This document shows positions 19,554-29,370 of a DNA stretch of 64,000 nt, one piece after another. Location: the NCBI RefSeq assembly GCF_014636275.1, contig NZ_BMEB01000003.1, forward strand, positions 186,001-250,000, given 5' to 3'. This stretch comes from Cellulomonas carbonis (lineage in GTDB: Bacteria > Actinomycetota > Actinomycetes > Actinomycetales > Cellulomonadaceae). A program made the translations under genes and the position numbers. The notes under the pieces are model-generated. The model worked only from the letters and a program-made list of their open reading frames with translations, was not told the origin of the DNA and made no database searches. How positions within the stretch are numbered: position 1 is the stretch's first letter; each line of letters begins with the position of its first letter.

Positions 19554-19579
19554 TGGTTCATTACTCAGGTAACGAACCA
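19554..19579. promoter_or_regulatory. Palindromic operator for the YtrA-type GntR regulator
   Basis: TGGTTCATTAC-TCAG-GTAACGAACCA is an 11-4-11 inverted repeat with one mismatch, ending 24 nt before the GntR start codon. It is one of the least GC-rich stretches in the window. GntR regulators of the YtrA branch commonly bind such palindromes in their own promoter, so this is a likely autoregulatory site for the whole ABC cluster. Confidence 0.7.
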
Positions 19580-19603
19580 ACAAGGCGACGGAGGTGGACG
19601 GCC

Positions 19604-20020
19604 GTGTTCGACGGACGCGACCCGATCTACCTCCAGATCGCCGACCGCATCCGGGGCGACGTCCTGAGCGGGGCGCTCGCGGGGGAGGAGCAGGTCATGT
19701 CGACGACGCAGTACGCGACGACCTTCCGGATCAACCCCGCGACCGCGGCCAAGGCGTTCGCGCTCCTCGTCGACGAGGGCGTCCTGTACAAGCGGCGCGG
19801 CATCGGGATGTTCGTCAGCCCCGACGCGCGGGAGCACCTCCTGACCGCGCGGCGTGAGCGCTTCTTCGTCGAGGTGGTCGACCCCGTCGCGGCCGAGGCG
19901 GCCGTGCTCGGCGTGCCCGTCGACGCCGTCGTCGAGCGCCTGCGCTCCGGGTACGCCGCGCGCGCCACCGCCGCCACCACCACGACCACCGCACCGCACG
20001 AGGAGGGCGACCCGCGATGA
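19604..20020 (+). CDS. GntR-family (YtrA-type) transcriptional regulator
   Basis: 138 aa: a winged helix plus a short helical tail, the size of the YtrA subgroup that lacks a ligand-binding domain. 'DPIYLQIADRIRGDVLSGAL' is the classic GntR N-terminus; 'TFRINPATAAKAFALLVDEGVLYKRRGIGMFV' is the recognition helix and wing. GTG 19604 has GGAGG about 10 nt upstream. The tail ends in a Thr-rich run. The gene overlaps the downstream ATPase by ATGA. In Bacillus and others such regulators control ABC transporters induced by cell-wall antibiotics, which is a reasonable guess here. Confidence 0.92.
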   Translation: MFDGRDPIYLQIADRIRGDVLSGALAGEEQVMSTTQYATTFRINPATAAKAFALLVDEGVLYKRRGIGMFVSPDAREHLLTARRERFFVEVVDPVAAEAAVLGVPVDAVVERLRSGYAARATAATTTTTAPHEEGDPR

Positions 20021-20913
20021 GCGGCTTCTCCGTCGAGGTCCGCGACCTCACCGTCCGCTACCCGGCGTGGCGCCGGCCCGCCACGACCGCGCTCGACGGC
20101 CTGTCGCTCACGCTCGAGCCCGGTCGCCTGCACGGGCTGCTGGGCCGGAACGGCTCGGGCAAGACGACGCTGCTGTCGGTGCTCGCCGCGTTCCGCCGTC
20201 CGACGGCGGGGGCCGTGCTCGTCGACGGCGAGGACCCGTGGGAGAACGCCCGCGTCATGAGCGGGGTCTGCCTCGTCCGTGAGAGCGGTGACGTGCAGGG
20301 CGAGGTCCGGCTCCGCGACACCGTCCGGCTGCTCGAGCAGGTGCGCCCGACGTTCGACCGCTCGTTCGCCGAGAGCCTCATGGACACCTTCGAGCTCGAC
20401 CCGCGCGCGACGCCGACGTCCCTGTCGCGCGGCAAGCGGTCCGCGTTCGGCGTCGTCGTCGGGCTCGCGAGCCGTGCGCCGCTCACGCTCCTCGACGAGG
20501 TGCACCTGGGCATGGACGCGCCGTCGCGCTACGCGTTCTACGACGCGCTGCTCGCCGACTACGTCGAGCACCCGCGGACCGTCGTGCTCTCGAGCCACCT
20601 GATCGACGAGGTCCAGCGCATGCTCGAGCACGTCGTCGTCCTCGACCGCGGGCGCGTCCTGCTCGCGGACGACGCCGACGACCTCCGCGCGAGCGGCACC
20701 AGCGTCGTCGGGCCGGACACCGCCGTCGACGCGTTCGTCGCCGGTCGGCGCGTCCTGAGCCGGCGCAGCCTGGGCCGCACGGTCCAGGTCACGGTCTTCG
20801 GCCGGCTCGCGCCCGACGACGTCGCCGCGGCGTCGGCCGCCGGGCTCGAGCTCGGCCCCGTGGACCTGCAGGACCTGTTCGTCGACCTCACCGCCAAGGA
20901 GGGCGTCCGATGA
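20017..20913 (+). CDS. ABC transporter ATP-binding protein
   Basis: 298 aa. Walker A GRNGSGKTTLLS, 'CLVRESGDVQGEVRLRDTVRLL' in place of the typical Q-loop, a signature 'LSRGKRSAFGVVVGLA', Walker B 'LTLLDEVHLGMDAPSR' and H-loop 'LSSHLIDEV'. The signature (SRGKR rather than SGGQ) and Walker B with EV instead of EP are like those of YtrB/BcrA-like ATPases. A C-terminal 80-aa extension follows. It overlaps its regulator upstream and its permease downstream by 4 nt each, so the three form one translational unit. Confidence 0.9.
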   Translation: MSGFSVEVRDLTVRYPAWRRPATTALDGLSLTLEPGRLHGLLGRNGSGKTTLLSVLAAFRRPTAGAVLVDGEDPWENARVMSGVCLVRESGDVQGEVRLRDTVRLLEQVRPTFDRSFAESLMDTFELDPRATPTSLSRGKRSAFGVVVGLASRAPLTLLDEVHLGMDAPSRYAFYDALLADYVEHPRTVVLSSHLIDEVQRMLEHVVVLDRGRVLLADDADDLRASGTSVVGPDTAVDAFVAGRRVLSRRSLGRTVQVTVFGRLAPDDVAAASAAGLELGPVDLQDLFVDLTAKEGVR

Positions 20914-21659
20914 CCGCCGCCACCCCGAGCCGGACCTCGGCGGCCGGCGCACGCCCCGGCGCCGTCGTCGCGACGGCCTCGTACCTGCTGCGGACACAGC
21001 TCCGCGTGGTCGCGTGGGCGCTCGCGCTGGTCGTCGTCGGCCTCGCCGTCACGGTCGTCGTGCTCGAGCGCGTGCAGCCCATGGAGGTGTCGATCCTCCA
21101 GTTCGGCCGGCAGGGCCTCGTCTGGTTCCCGTTCTCGCTCATGGTCATCGTCGCGACGGCGTACCTCGGGCCGCACGTCGCGATGGGCCTCACGCGCAGG
21201 AGCCTCGGCCACGCCGCGATCCTCGTGGCCGGGGCGACCGCCCTCGTGCTCGGCACCGCGGTGGCGGCGCTCATGGTCGTCGAGCGCGGCGTCTACGGGG
21301 CGCTCGGCTGGGAGCACGGCATCGACGCGGGCCTCGTCGGGCTCTCCGGCTCCTGGTCCGTCCCGCTGCTGCTCGTCGACCACGTGCTCCTCGTCCTCGC
21401 CGGTCAGGTCGCTGGTCTGCTCGTCGGCGCGGCCTACAAGCGCTGGCACTGGACGGTCGCGACGCTCGCGCTGCCGGTCACCGTGAGCCCCGCCCTGGTG
21501 GCGTCGGTGCTGCTGGACGGCGAGCTCGGGGCACCGGTCGACGGCTCGGCCGGCGGGGTCGCGCTGCGGGTCACCCTCGTCGTCGCGACGACGCTCGTGG
21601 CGGCCGTGGCGTACCTGGCCGTCCAGCGCCGGACGGCGGTCGCGCCGGCCGCGACCTGA
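20910..21659 (+). CDS. ABC transporter permease, putative
   Basis: 249 aa with six predicted membrane segments (for example 'VVAWALALVVVGLAVTVVVL', 'ILVAGATALVLGTAVAALMV', 'VALRVTLVVATTLVAAVAYLA'). No wider family motif is recognisable, but position and coupling (ATGA overlap) mark it as the membrane partner of the preceding ATPase. A 179-nt spacer separates it from the second ABC pair. Confidence 0.75.
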   Translation: MTAATPSRTSAAGARPGAVVATASYLLRTQLRVVAWALALVVVGLAVTVVVLERVQPMEVSILQFGRQGLVWFPFSLMVIVATAYLGPHVAMGLTRRSLGHAAILVAGATALVLGTAVAALMVVERGVYGALGWEHGIDAGLVGLSGSWSVPLLLVDHVLLVLAGQVAGLLVGAAYKRWHWTVATLALPVTVSPALVASVLLDGELGAPVDGSAGGVALRVTLVVATTLVAAVAYLAVQRRTAVAPAAT

Positions 21660-21838
21660 GCCGCCGCACCACGACCCGAGCCGCACCGCGAGCAGAACCG
21701 CCTCGCCACCCGAACCACCACGACCACAACCGCTCCACCCCCTACCACCACCCGGGCGCCCACGACGCGCCCGCACCACGGGGCCGCACCTGCGCGCCCC
21801 GCCGCACGATCGGGCTCGGCACACCTCAGGAGGTCCGG
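21660..21838. other. C/A-rich spacer without recognisable gene
   Basis: The 179 nt between the two ABC pairs are strikingly poor in G and T on the plus strand for their first 120 nt (repeated CCAC/ACC triplets), unlike any neighbouring sequence. An RBS (AGGAGG, about 21828-21833) for the next gene lies at its end. Such C-rich, G-poor RNA upstream of a gene may resemble a Rho-utilisation region; that is an inference from composition only. Confidence 0.4.
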
Positions 21839-22835
<997 letters not shown>

Positions 22836-22836
22836 G

Positions 22837-23583
22837 ATGTCCGTCCGCACCCTCACCGCCAACGAGGCCAGGCTCCTGCTGCGCGACCCCGGCAACGCGT
22901 TCTTCGCGCTCGCGTTCCCCGCGGTGCTGCTCGTCCTCGTCGGCCTGCTGCTGCCCGGGATGCGCGAGCCGATCCAGGTGCCCGGGCTGACGCACCTGCG
23001 CACGATCGACGTGTACGTGCCCGTCGTCCTGTGCACCGCCGTCGCGACCGTCGCCGTCTCGACGTTCCCGACGGTCTTCGGCACGTACCGCGAGCGGGGC
23101 GTGCTGCGGCGGCTCGCGGCCACCCCGCTGCCCGCGAGCCGCCTCCTCGTGGCCGAGCTCGCGGTGAGCCTCGGGGCGCTCGTGGTGGCCGTCGGCCTCG
23201 CACTCGGCCTCGCCGGCGTCGTGCTCGGCATCGCGGCGCCCGCCCAGCCCGCCGTCGCGGTCCTCGCCTTCGCGCTCACCGTCGCGCACATGGGTGCGCT
23301 GGGGTGCGTCCTCGCCGCGGTCGTGCGGTCGGCGGCCAACGCGAACGCGTTCGGGATGATGCTCTACTTCCCGCTGCTGTTCGTCGCGGGCGTCTGGCTG
23401 CCCGGGCCGCTCATGCCCGCGACGCTGCGCGAGGTGGCGTCGTTCCTCCCGCTGGGAGCGGGTGCGCAGGCGCTCCAGGAGGCCTGGTTCGGGTCGGGCC
23501 TGCCGGCTCGTCAGCTCGTCGTCATGGTCGTGTGGACGGCGGTGCTCGGTCCGCTCGCGGCGCGCCTGTTCCGCTGGACCTGA
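22837..23583 (+). CDS. ABC-2 type transporter permease (DrrB-like)
   Basis: 248 aa with six membrane segments. 'RDPGNAFFALAFPAVLLVLVG' at the N-terminus, 'ERGVLRRLAATPLPASRLLVAEL' and 'MMLYFPLLFVAGVWLPG' followed by 'FLPLGAGAQALQEAWFG' are the conserved landmarks of ABC-2 permeases of the daunorubicin-resistance type. Start ATG 22837 is 1 nt after the stop of the frameshifted ATPase gene. Without a functional partner ATPase it may be inactive, or may use the ATPase at 20017-20913. Confidence 0.88.
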   Translation: MSVRTLTANEARLLLRDPGNAFFALAFPAVLLVLVGLLLPGMREPIQVPGLTHLRTIDVYVPVVLCTAVATVAVSTFPTVFGTYRERGVLRRLAATPLPASRLLVAELAVSLGALVVAVGLALGLAGVVLGIAAPAQPAVAVLAFALTVAHMGALGCVLAAVVRSAANANAFGMMLYFPLLFVAGVWLPGPLMPATLREVASFLPLGAGAQALQEAWFGSGLPARQLVVMVVWTAVLGPLAARLFRWT

Positions 23584-23649
23584 CGTGGTCGTGGACGGCC
23601 GGCGCGCGCGGCGGTCACCGCGGACGTCGGGTGGTCGCGGTGGTCGCGG

Positions 23650-24147
23650 TCAGCGGGCGAACCACGCCGTCGCGGGCTCGCCGCGCCGGAGCGTGTCGAC
23701 GTAGTCGAGGGTCCGCCGGATCCGCTCGACGGACGACGGGTTGAGCGGCTCGGGGAGCGCGTCCTGCGCGAACCAGCCGAGGTCCGTGGACTCGTCGTCG
23801 CCGATCGCGAGCGTCCCGCCCACGGGGCGGCACCAGAAGCACGTGTCGAGGTAGTGCGCGCGGTCGCCGTTCGGGTACTCGACGAGGCCCGTGGTCGAGA
23901 CGGCCGTGAGCGCGAGGACCTCGACGTCGATCCCGGTCTCCTCACGGACCTCGCGGACGACGGCGACCGCGGGCTCCTCGCCGGGTTCGAGGATCCCGCT
24001 CGGGACCGCCCACCGGCCGTTGTCCGCGCGCCGGCCGAGCAGGATCCGCGCCTCGTCGTCGACGACGACGGCGGACGTGCCCGGCAGCCACAGCACGTCG
24101 GTCCCGACCCGCTCACGCAGGCGCAGGACGAACTCGGGGATCGGCAC
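23650..24147 (-). CDS. NUDIX hydrolase
   Basis: 165 aa. The Nudix box GILEPGEEPAVAVVREVREETGIDV fits GX5EX7REUXEEXGU (residues about 54-76; G, E, REVREE). The N-terminal region 'LWLPGTSAVVVDDEARILLG' is typical of MutT-like proteins; substrate is not evident. GTG 24147 lies 6 nt after TACAGT on the minus strand with no SD, a leaderless start. It is convergent with the permease at 22837-23583 and divergent from the next gene. Confidence 0.92.
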   Translation of the reverse strand: MPIPEFVLRLRERVGTDVLWLPGTSAVVVDDEARILLGRRADNGRWAVPSGILEPGEEPAVAVVREVREETGIDVEVLALTAVSTTGLVEYPNGDRAHYLDTCFWCRPVGGTLAIGDDESTDLGWFAQDALPEPLNPSSVERIRRTLDYVDTLRRGEPATAWFAR

Positions 24148-24293
24148 GGGGCGACTGTAGCCCGGGCGCCGCGCCCGCCAGGACCGGCCGCCGCGGCCCG
24201 CGGAGCCGCCCGGCACCCGTTCGGCCCAGCGGTGCGCGAACCGCAACAGCGCGGACCCACGGCCGCAACAGGGCCGCTCGTAGCCTCGGCGAC

Positions 24294-25226
24294 ATGCCCC
24301 TGCCGACCCTGGACGTGCCCGCCGTCGCCGAGCGCCACCTGCTCGCCCTGCCGGCGGACACCGAGCCGGCCGACGTCCACGGCCTCGCGGTCGAGCGCTT
24401 CCCTGCCGCCGCGTGGGAGGTCGAGCCGAGCCTCGCGCCGCCGCGCCGCGCGGGCGGGGCGCGCGGGCTCCGGGTGCTCGCGGCACCACCGGGCCTGCTA
24501 CGCCTCGCGGACGACGTCGAGCTCGCCGGACCCTGGGAGGTCGACGACACCACCGCCGGCGGGCTGGGGCTGCCGCTCGGCTGCACGCACGTCTACGTCC
24601 TCGGTGCGCCGGTGCGTCGCGGCGCCGTGCGTCCCCCGATCCTGGGCGACCCCGACGGCCTCGGGCGGGCGTTCCCGTTCGGGGTGCCGATCGGCGCCGA
24701 GGGCGAGGTCCTCACCTGGGCCGTGGCGTGCGCGCGGCGCCTCGGCGGTGCGGTGCGAACGGCCGACGGCGCGCGCACCACGGTCCTCGTCCCCGACCCG
24801 GCGGCCGCGGTGGACCTCACCGTGTGGGCGTCCGTACCCCTGCCGGCCCCCGTCGTCGTGGACGTCGTCGACCGCGTCACGGGGGCGAGGGCCCGCGTCG
24901 AGCGCGCGACCGCGTCCCTCGGCTACCGCGTCACGGTCGGCCTCGGTGCCGACCTGGGGCGCGACGGGACGCTCGTCGTCGAGGTGGTGTCCGACGACGT
25001 CGTCCCGCCGCGCGTGCACGAGGTCGGGACCGTGGTCGCGCACCGGGTCCGCTGGGCGCCGCCGGACCCCGTCGAGGCCGCCCTCGAGCGACCCTCCAAC
25101 GCCCACCGGTTCGCGCGGGCACGTGCGACGCCCGTCGTCGTCGCCGTCGCGCGTGCTCTCCTGCAGGGAGCGGGCGGGCTCGTGACCGACGCGGCGGACC
25201 TGCTGGTGGAGCCCGCGGACCTCTGA
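24294..25226 (+). CDS. Conserved actinobacterial hypothetical protein
   Basis: 310 aa, not recognised. It is soluble, rich in Ala, Val and Arg, and has no signal peptide, transmembrane segment or catalytic motif that I can see; several short beta-rich stretches (VVVDVVDRVTGARARVERA; LVVEVVSDDVVPPRVHEVG) suggest a beta-sandwich or barrel half. ATG 24294 is 7 nt after TAGCCT, so a leaderless start is expected. It is divergent from the NUDIX gene and ends just before a hairpin terminator and tRNA-Pro. Codon use matches neighbours. Confidence 0.75.
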   Translation: MPLPTLDVPAVAERHLLALPADTEPADVHGLAVERFPAAAWEVEPSLAPPRRAGGARGLRVLAAPPGLLRLADDVELAGPWEVDDTTAGGLGLPLGCTHVYVLGAPVRRGAVRPPILGDPDGLGRAFPFGVPIGAEGEVLTWAVACARRLGGAVRTADGARTTVLVPDPAAAVDLTVWASVPLPAPVVVDVVDRVTGARARVERATASLGYRVTVGLGADLGRDGTLVVEVVSDDVVPPRVHEVGTVVAHRVRWAPPDPVEAALERPSNAHRFARARATPVVVAVARALLQGAGGLVTDAADLLVEPADL

Positions 25227-25277
25227 GCGACCGGTCGTGGCGTGGGCTCCCGGCCCGGTCGACGACCCGGCTCGAGC

Positions 25278-25312
25278 AGAACGGCCCGGGCCGCGAGGGC
25301 CCGGGCCGTTCT
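25278..25312 (+). terminator. Strong hairpin terminator
   Basis: AGAACGGCCCGGGCC and GGCCCGGGCCGTTCT form a perfect 15-bp stem with a GCGAG loop, about 50 nt after the hypothetical gene stop; on the minus strand it would serve the tRNA. Probably bidirectional. Confidence 0.8.
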
Positions 25313-25333
25313 CGACGTCGTCGACGCCGTCTG

Positions 25334-25407
<74 letters not shown>

Positions 25408-25420
25408 GTGGAACCCGAGA

Positions 25421-25426
25421 AGGATA
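25421..25426 (-). promoter_or_regulatory. -10 element of tRNA-Pro
   Basis: Minus-strand TATCCT lies 13 nt before the mature 5' end. An upstream GCCCCTC-G-GAGGGGC perfect palindrome (25427-25441) abuts it. Confidence 0.5.
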
Positions 25427-25514
25427 GCCCCTCGGAGGGGCAGCGACGAAACCGGGTCCCGAGCGCGCCTCCGGGCGGCTCACCACCGCGGGCGGCCGGC
25501 CGGTCGCGGCGGGC

Positions 25515-26432
25515 TCAGCGCGCGACCAGCGTGAGGAGCGTCGCCTCGGGGCGGCACGCGAACCGCACGGGCGCGTACGGCGACGTGCCGAGGCCCGCGG
25601 ACACGTGCAGCCACGTCGACCCGGCCCCGCGCGGCTCGTCGGGGCGCGCTCCCGGCCAGCCGTGCAGACCCTTGGCGCGGCTCGTGTCGAGGTCGCAGTT
25701 CGTGACCAGCGCACCCAGCACGGGCAGGCACAGCTGGCCGCCGTGCGTGTGCCCGGCGATGACGAGGTCGCTCCCGTCGGCGTGCATGGCGTCGAGGGTG
25801 CGCCGGTAGGGCGCGTGCGTCACGCCGACCCGGAGGTCCGCCTCCGCGGCGGGCACGTCGGGGGCGGGGAACCGGTCGCGGTCGATGTGCGGGTCGTCGA
25901 CGCCCACCAGCGCGAGCGTGCGGCCGTCCGCGACGACGACGTCGCGCCGGTTCGACAGGTCGACCCATCCGGCCTCGGACAGCGCGGCGCCCAGCTGGTC
26001 GGCGGGCAGGGGGCGCGGCTCGGAGATCGTGCGCCGCGAGTCGCTCAGGAGGTAGCGCGCGGGGTTCTTGGGCACGGGTGCGAAGTAGTCGTTGGAGCCC
26101 ATGACGAACGCCCCGGGGAAGCGCGTGAGGGGCTCGAGCGCGTGCAGCAGGTGGGGCAGCACCTCGGTGTGCGCCATGTTGTCGCCCGTGTCGACGACGA
26201 GGTCCGGCTCGAGGTCCGCCAGCGAGCGCACCCACTCGATCTTGCGGTCCTGCGAGGGGGTCAGGTGCAGGTCCGAGATGTGGAGCACGCGCAGCGGGCG
26301 CTGACCCCGGGGCAGGACCGGGACGGTGACGTGGCGCAGGGTGTAGAGCTGCGCCTCGACCGCCGCGTACGCGATCCCGGCGGCACCCGCGAGCGCCGCG
26401 CCCGCGAGGGCGCGGCCGACGGTCCCGATCAC
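25515..26432 (-). CDS. Membrane-anchored metallophosphoesterase
   Basis: 305 aa. An N-terminal hydrophobic helix (ALAGAALAGAAGIAYAAVEAQ) anchors it. Calcineurin-like metal motifs follow in order: 'HISDLHLTPSQ' (D-x-H), 'VVDTGDNMAH' (GDN), 'VMGSNDYF' (G-N-D, here GSND), 'GVTHAPYR' and 'VIAGHTHGGQLCLP' (GHTHGG). It likely hydrolyses phosphodiesters or pyrophosphates near the membrane. GTG 26432 follows the PBP stop with zero spacing (TGA-GTG), so it is translationally coupled to ponA. In actinobacteria this gene is usually found next to a PBP gene, suggesting a wall-related role. Confidence 0.92.
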   Translation of the reverse strand: MIGTVGRALAGAALAGAAGIAYAAVEAQLYTLRHVTVPVLPRGQRPLRVLHISDLHLTPSQDRKIEWVRSLADLEPDLVVDTGDNMAHTEVLPHLLHALEPLTRFPGAFVMGSNDYFAPVPKNPARYLLSDSRRTISEPRPLPADQLGAALSEAGWVDLSNRRDVVVADGRTLALVGVDDPHIDRDRFPAPDVPAAEADLRVGVTHAPYRRTLDAMHADGSDLVIAGHTHGGQLCLPVLGALVTNCDLDTSRAKGLHGWPGARPDEPRGAGSTWLHVSAGLGTSPYAPVRFACRPEATLLTLVAR

Positions 26433-28862
26433 TCAGTCGTCCTGACCGGGGGGCGGGTCGCGGTCGTCCCGGCCGCGGCTCGCCCGGTCGTCCTCGTCGC
26501 CGCCCGACGCCTCTGCGGGCGGCTGCCCGTTCGAGATCACGAGCGTGACGGTGCTCCCCTCGGAGGCGCGCGAGCCGCCCGCGGGCTGGGTCCGGGCGAC
26601 GCTGCCTTCGGGCTGCCGGGACTCCTCCTGGGTGCCGCTCACGCGGACGGTGAAGCCGGCCGCCTCGAGCGTCGACGTCGCTCGCGAGACGCTGCGGCCG
26701 TTGACGTTCGGCACCCGGGTCTGCGTGCCCTGGACGAGCCGGTTCGACGGCGGCGCGAAGGTCGCGACGGGCAGCCCGTCGAGCGCGCGGGTCATGTACC
26801 GGTCCCACGTGCCGGCGGCGATCAGGCCGCCGTAGACCTGCGGGTAGTACCGGCCGTTGATGCGGATCTGCTGCATCGGGAGCTTGACGTCCGGGTTGCC
26901 GAGCCAGACGGCGGAGACGACCTGGGGCGTGTACCCGACGAACCACGTGTGCGTGTTCTCGTTGGTCGTCCCGGTCTTGCCGGCCGAGGGCCGTCCCGAG
27001 ATCTGCGAGCGCCGGCCCGAGCCGTCGGTCATGACCGACTGCAGCGCGTAGGTGACCGTCGAGGCGATCGCGGGGTCGAGGACCTCGCGGCAGTTGGCCG
27101 ACGGGACCGGGAGCTCCTGCCCCTCGCTGTCCGTCACCCGCGTGATCGCGATCGGCTCGCAGAACGTGCCGTTCGCCGCGAACGTCGCGTAGGCCGCGGC
27201 CATCGTGAGCGGCGACGCCTGCTGCGCCCCCAGGACGGTCGACGGGAGGATCTCGACATCCGCGCCGTCGGCGCGGTGGAAGCCGATGGTCTTGGCCATC
27301 TCGACGATGCCGCAGTAGTCGAGCTGCGACGCCATGTTCATGTACGCCGTGTTGACCGAGTTGGCCGTGGCCGAGAGGACCGACATGCGGCCCGAGCCCT
27401 GCCCGTCGACGTTCTTCGGCTCGTACGGGTCGGCGTCGAGGCTCGCGAAGGGGTTGCCCGGGATGCAGGCCGCGCTGAGGTCGCGCGACTTGTACTCCTT
27501 GCTGGAGGCGTCGACCGACTGGTTGAGGCTCTTGCCCTGCGCGAGCCACTCCGCGAGCACGAACGGCTTGAAGGTCGAGCCGACCTGGAAGCCGGTCGAG
27601 GCGCCGTAGGGGGCGTCGGTGTTGTAGTTGATGGCGCTCTCGCCCGGCCCGGGGGGCGGGTCCGTGCGTGGGTTGTACGTGCGGTTCTGCGCCATCGCGA
27701 GGATCTTCCCCGTGCCCGGCTCGACCGAGACGAGGGCGTGGCCGATGCCGGTCGGGTCGGTGTCCGGCACCGCGGCGCGGATCTCCTCGTCGGCGACGGC
27801 CTGCATGCGCAGGTCGATGGTCGTGTAGATGTCGAGGCCGCCCGCGAAGAGCAGGTCACGGCGGTTCTCGCGCGTCTCGCCGAACTCCGGCGACTCGAGG
27901 ATGACCTTGGTGACGTAGTCGCAGAAGTACGCCGCGCCGCCGGCCGCCTGGCAGTTGTTGCCCGAGTCGGAGACGTTGAGGGTGTCCGCCAGGGGCGTCG
28001 CGATGCCCGCCTGGTACTCCTCCTCGGTGATCATGTCCTGCGCGCGCATCGTGCCGAGGACGACGTTGCGGCGGGCCTGCGACTGCTCGGGGCTCGCGAT
28101 CGGGTCGTTCGCGCTCGGGGCCTGCGTGATGCCCGCGATGGTCGCCGCCTGGAGGTAGTTGAGGTCCTTCGCGGAGACCGAGAAGTAGTGACGCGCGGCC
28201 GCCTCGACGCCGTAGACCGACGTGCCGAACTGCGCGATGTTCAGGTAGCCCTGGAGGATCTCCTCCTTGGTCATGCGCTTCTCGAGCGCGATGGCCATCT
28301 TGGCCTCCTGGAGCTTGCGGGCGATGCCCGCGGTGCCCTCGGCGACGCGCGCGTCCTGGATCGCCTGCACGTCGTTGTTCGCGATGGCGGTCTCGATGAG
28401 GACGTTCTTCACGTACTGCTGCGTCAGCGTCGAGGCGCCCTGCGTGTCGTCGGACGTCAGGTTGGTCATGAGGGCGCGGCCCATGCCGGCGACGTCGACG
28501 CCGCCGTGCTCCCAGAAGCGGTGGTCCTCGACGGCGACCACGGCCTGCTGCATGACCGGCGCGATCTCCTCGAGCGGCACGACGATCCGGTTCTGGTACC
28601 AGAACGTCGCGAGCAGGCTGCCGTCGGCCGCCCACACGCGCGACTGCTCGGACAGCTCCTGCGGCTCGAGCTCGCTCGGCAGGTCGTCGAAGAGCCGGAC
28701 CGACGTGTCGGTCACGACGCTCGTCGTCGCGACGGCGGGCATGACGAGCCCGGCCGCGAGCACGCCCCCGACGCCTGCCATGAGCAGGAAGGCGATGAGG
28801 AGTGCGAGGGCCTGGAAGAAGTTGACCTGGCGGCCTCTCGGGCGCGCGGAGGCGGACGACAT
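26433..28862 (-). CDS. ponA: Bifunctional class A penicillin-binding protein with PASTA domain
   Basis: 809 aa. Cytosolic head, TM about 15-42, then transglycosylase motifs 'VEDHRFWEHGGVD', 'GASTLTQQYVKN' and 'RMTKEEILQGYLNIAQFG'; transpeptidase motifs 'VGSTFKPF' (catalytic Ser near 426), 'SANSVN' (about 501) and 'AGKTGTTN' (about 629). One PASTA repeat is near 705-780 (VPNVNGRSVSRATSTLEAAG to STVTLVISNG) before an acidic tail. It polymerises and cross-links peptidoglycan at the outer face of the membrane. ATG 28862 is 7 nt after TACCCT (leaderless). The metallophosphoesterase follows immediately. Confidence 0.96.
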   Translation of the reverse strand: MSSASARPRGRQVNFFQALALLIAFLLMAGVGGVLAAGLVMPAVATTSVVTDTSVRLFDDLPSELEPQELSEQSRVWAADGSLLATFWYQNRIVVPLEEIAPVMQQAVVAVEDHRFWEHGGVDVAGMGRALMTNLTSDDTQGASTLTQQYVKNVLIETAIANNDVQAIQDARVAEGTAGIARKLQEAKMAIALEKRMTKEEILQGYLNIAQFGTSVYGVEAAARHYFSVSAKDLNYLQAATIAGITQAPSANDPIASPEQSQARRNVVLGTMRAQDMITEEEYQAGIATPLADTLNVSDSGNNCQAAGGAAYFCDYVTKVILESPEFGETRENRRDLLFAGGLDIYTTIDLRMQAVADEEIRAAVPDTDPTGIGHALVSVEPGTGKILAMAQNRTYNPRTDPPPGPGESAINYNTDAPYGASTGFQVGSTFKPFVLAEWLAQGKSLNQSVDASSKEYKSRDLSAACIPGNPFASLDADPYEPKNVDGQGSGRMSVLSATANSVNTAYMNMASQLDYCGIVEMAKTIGFHRADGADVEILPSTVLGAQQASPLTMAAAYATFAANGTFCEPIAITRVTDSEGQELPVPSANCREVLDPAIASTVTYALQSVMTDGSGRRSQISGRPSAGKTGTTNENTHTWFVGYTPQVVSAVWLGNPDVKLPMQQIRINGRYYPQVYGGLIAAGTWDRYMTRALDGLPVATFAPPSNRLVQGTQTRVPNVNGRSVSRATSTLEAAGFTVRVSGTQEESRQPEGSVARTQPAGGSRASEGSTVTLVISNGQPPAEASGGDEDDRASRGRDDRDPPPGQDD

Positions 28863-28953
28863 GTCCGACAGGGTACGTGAGCGACCTCCCGCACGGGCCC
28901 CGCTGGTGCGAAGGTCCCTGTCACCGGCGGTCCTGATCTTCTACCGTGGCCTG

Positions 28954-29370
28954 ATGGGGCAGGAGGTGACGACGGCGCACGTCGGGGCGGACCAGCACTG
29001 GACCGCGTACGGGCTGTGCGGCAAGGCGCAGCCCGACGAGCTCTTCGTCGAGGGCGCGGCGCAGCGCACGGCACGGCAGCTGTGCGGGGACTGCGCGGTG
29101 CGGCTCGAGTGCCTCGTCGACGCGCTCGACAACCGGGTCGCGTTCGGCGTCTGGGGCGGGATGACCGAGCGCGAGCGCCGTGCGCTGCTGCGTCGACGGC
29201 CCGAGGTCGTCTCGTGGCGCGAGGTGCTCGAGGCCGAGCCCGAGCTCGTCACGCCGCTGGGCCGCCACATGACGCGCCACGTGCCCCGGGACGTCCGGGG
29301 CGAGGCCCGGGTGGACGGCCGTGGGGCGTCGGCGACCGGGCGCGGGGCAGCAACTAGGCTCGCGCCATGA
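28954..29370 (+). CDS. WhiB-family [4Fe-4S] transcriptional regulator
   Basis: 138 aa. The four cluster cysteines are Cys22, Cys44, Cys47 and Cys53 (GLCGKAQ ... QLCGDCAVRLEC), followed by 'DALDNRVAFGVWGGMTERER' with the conserved GVWGG turn (65-69) and a basic RRALLRRR segment. The C-terminal 45 residues are long for the family and low complexity. ATG 28954 lies 6 nt after TACCGT (leaderless). Next to PBP and nth-crp genes this may correspond to whiB4-type, but that is inferred from context only. The last 3 nt overlap the next small gene as ATGA. Confidence 0.92.
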   Translation: MGQEVTTAHVGADQHWTAYGLCGKAQPDELFVEGAAQRTARQLCGDCAVRLECLVDALDNRVAFGVWGGMTERERRALLRRRPEVVSWREVLEAEPELVTPLGRHMTRHVPRDVRGEARVDGRGASATGRGAATRLAP

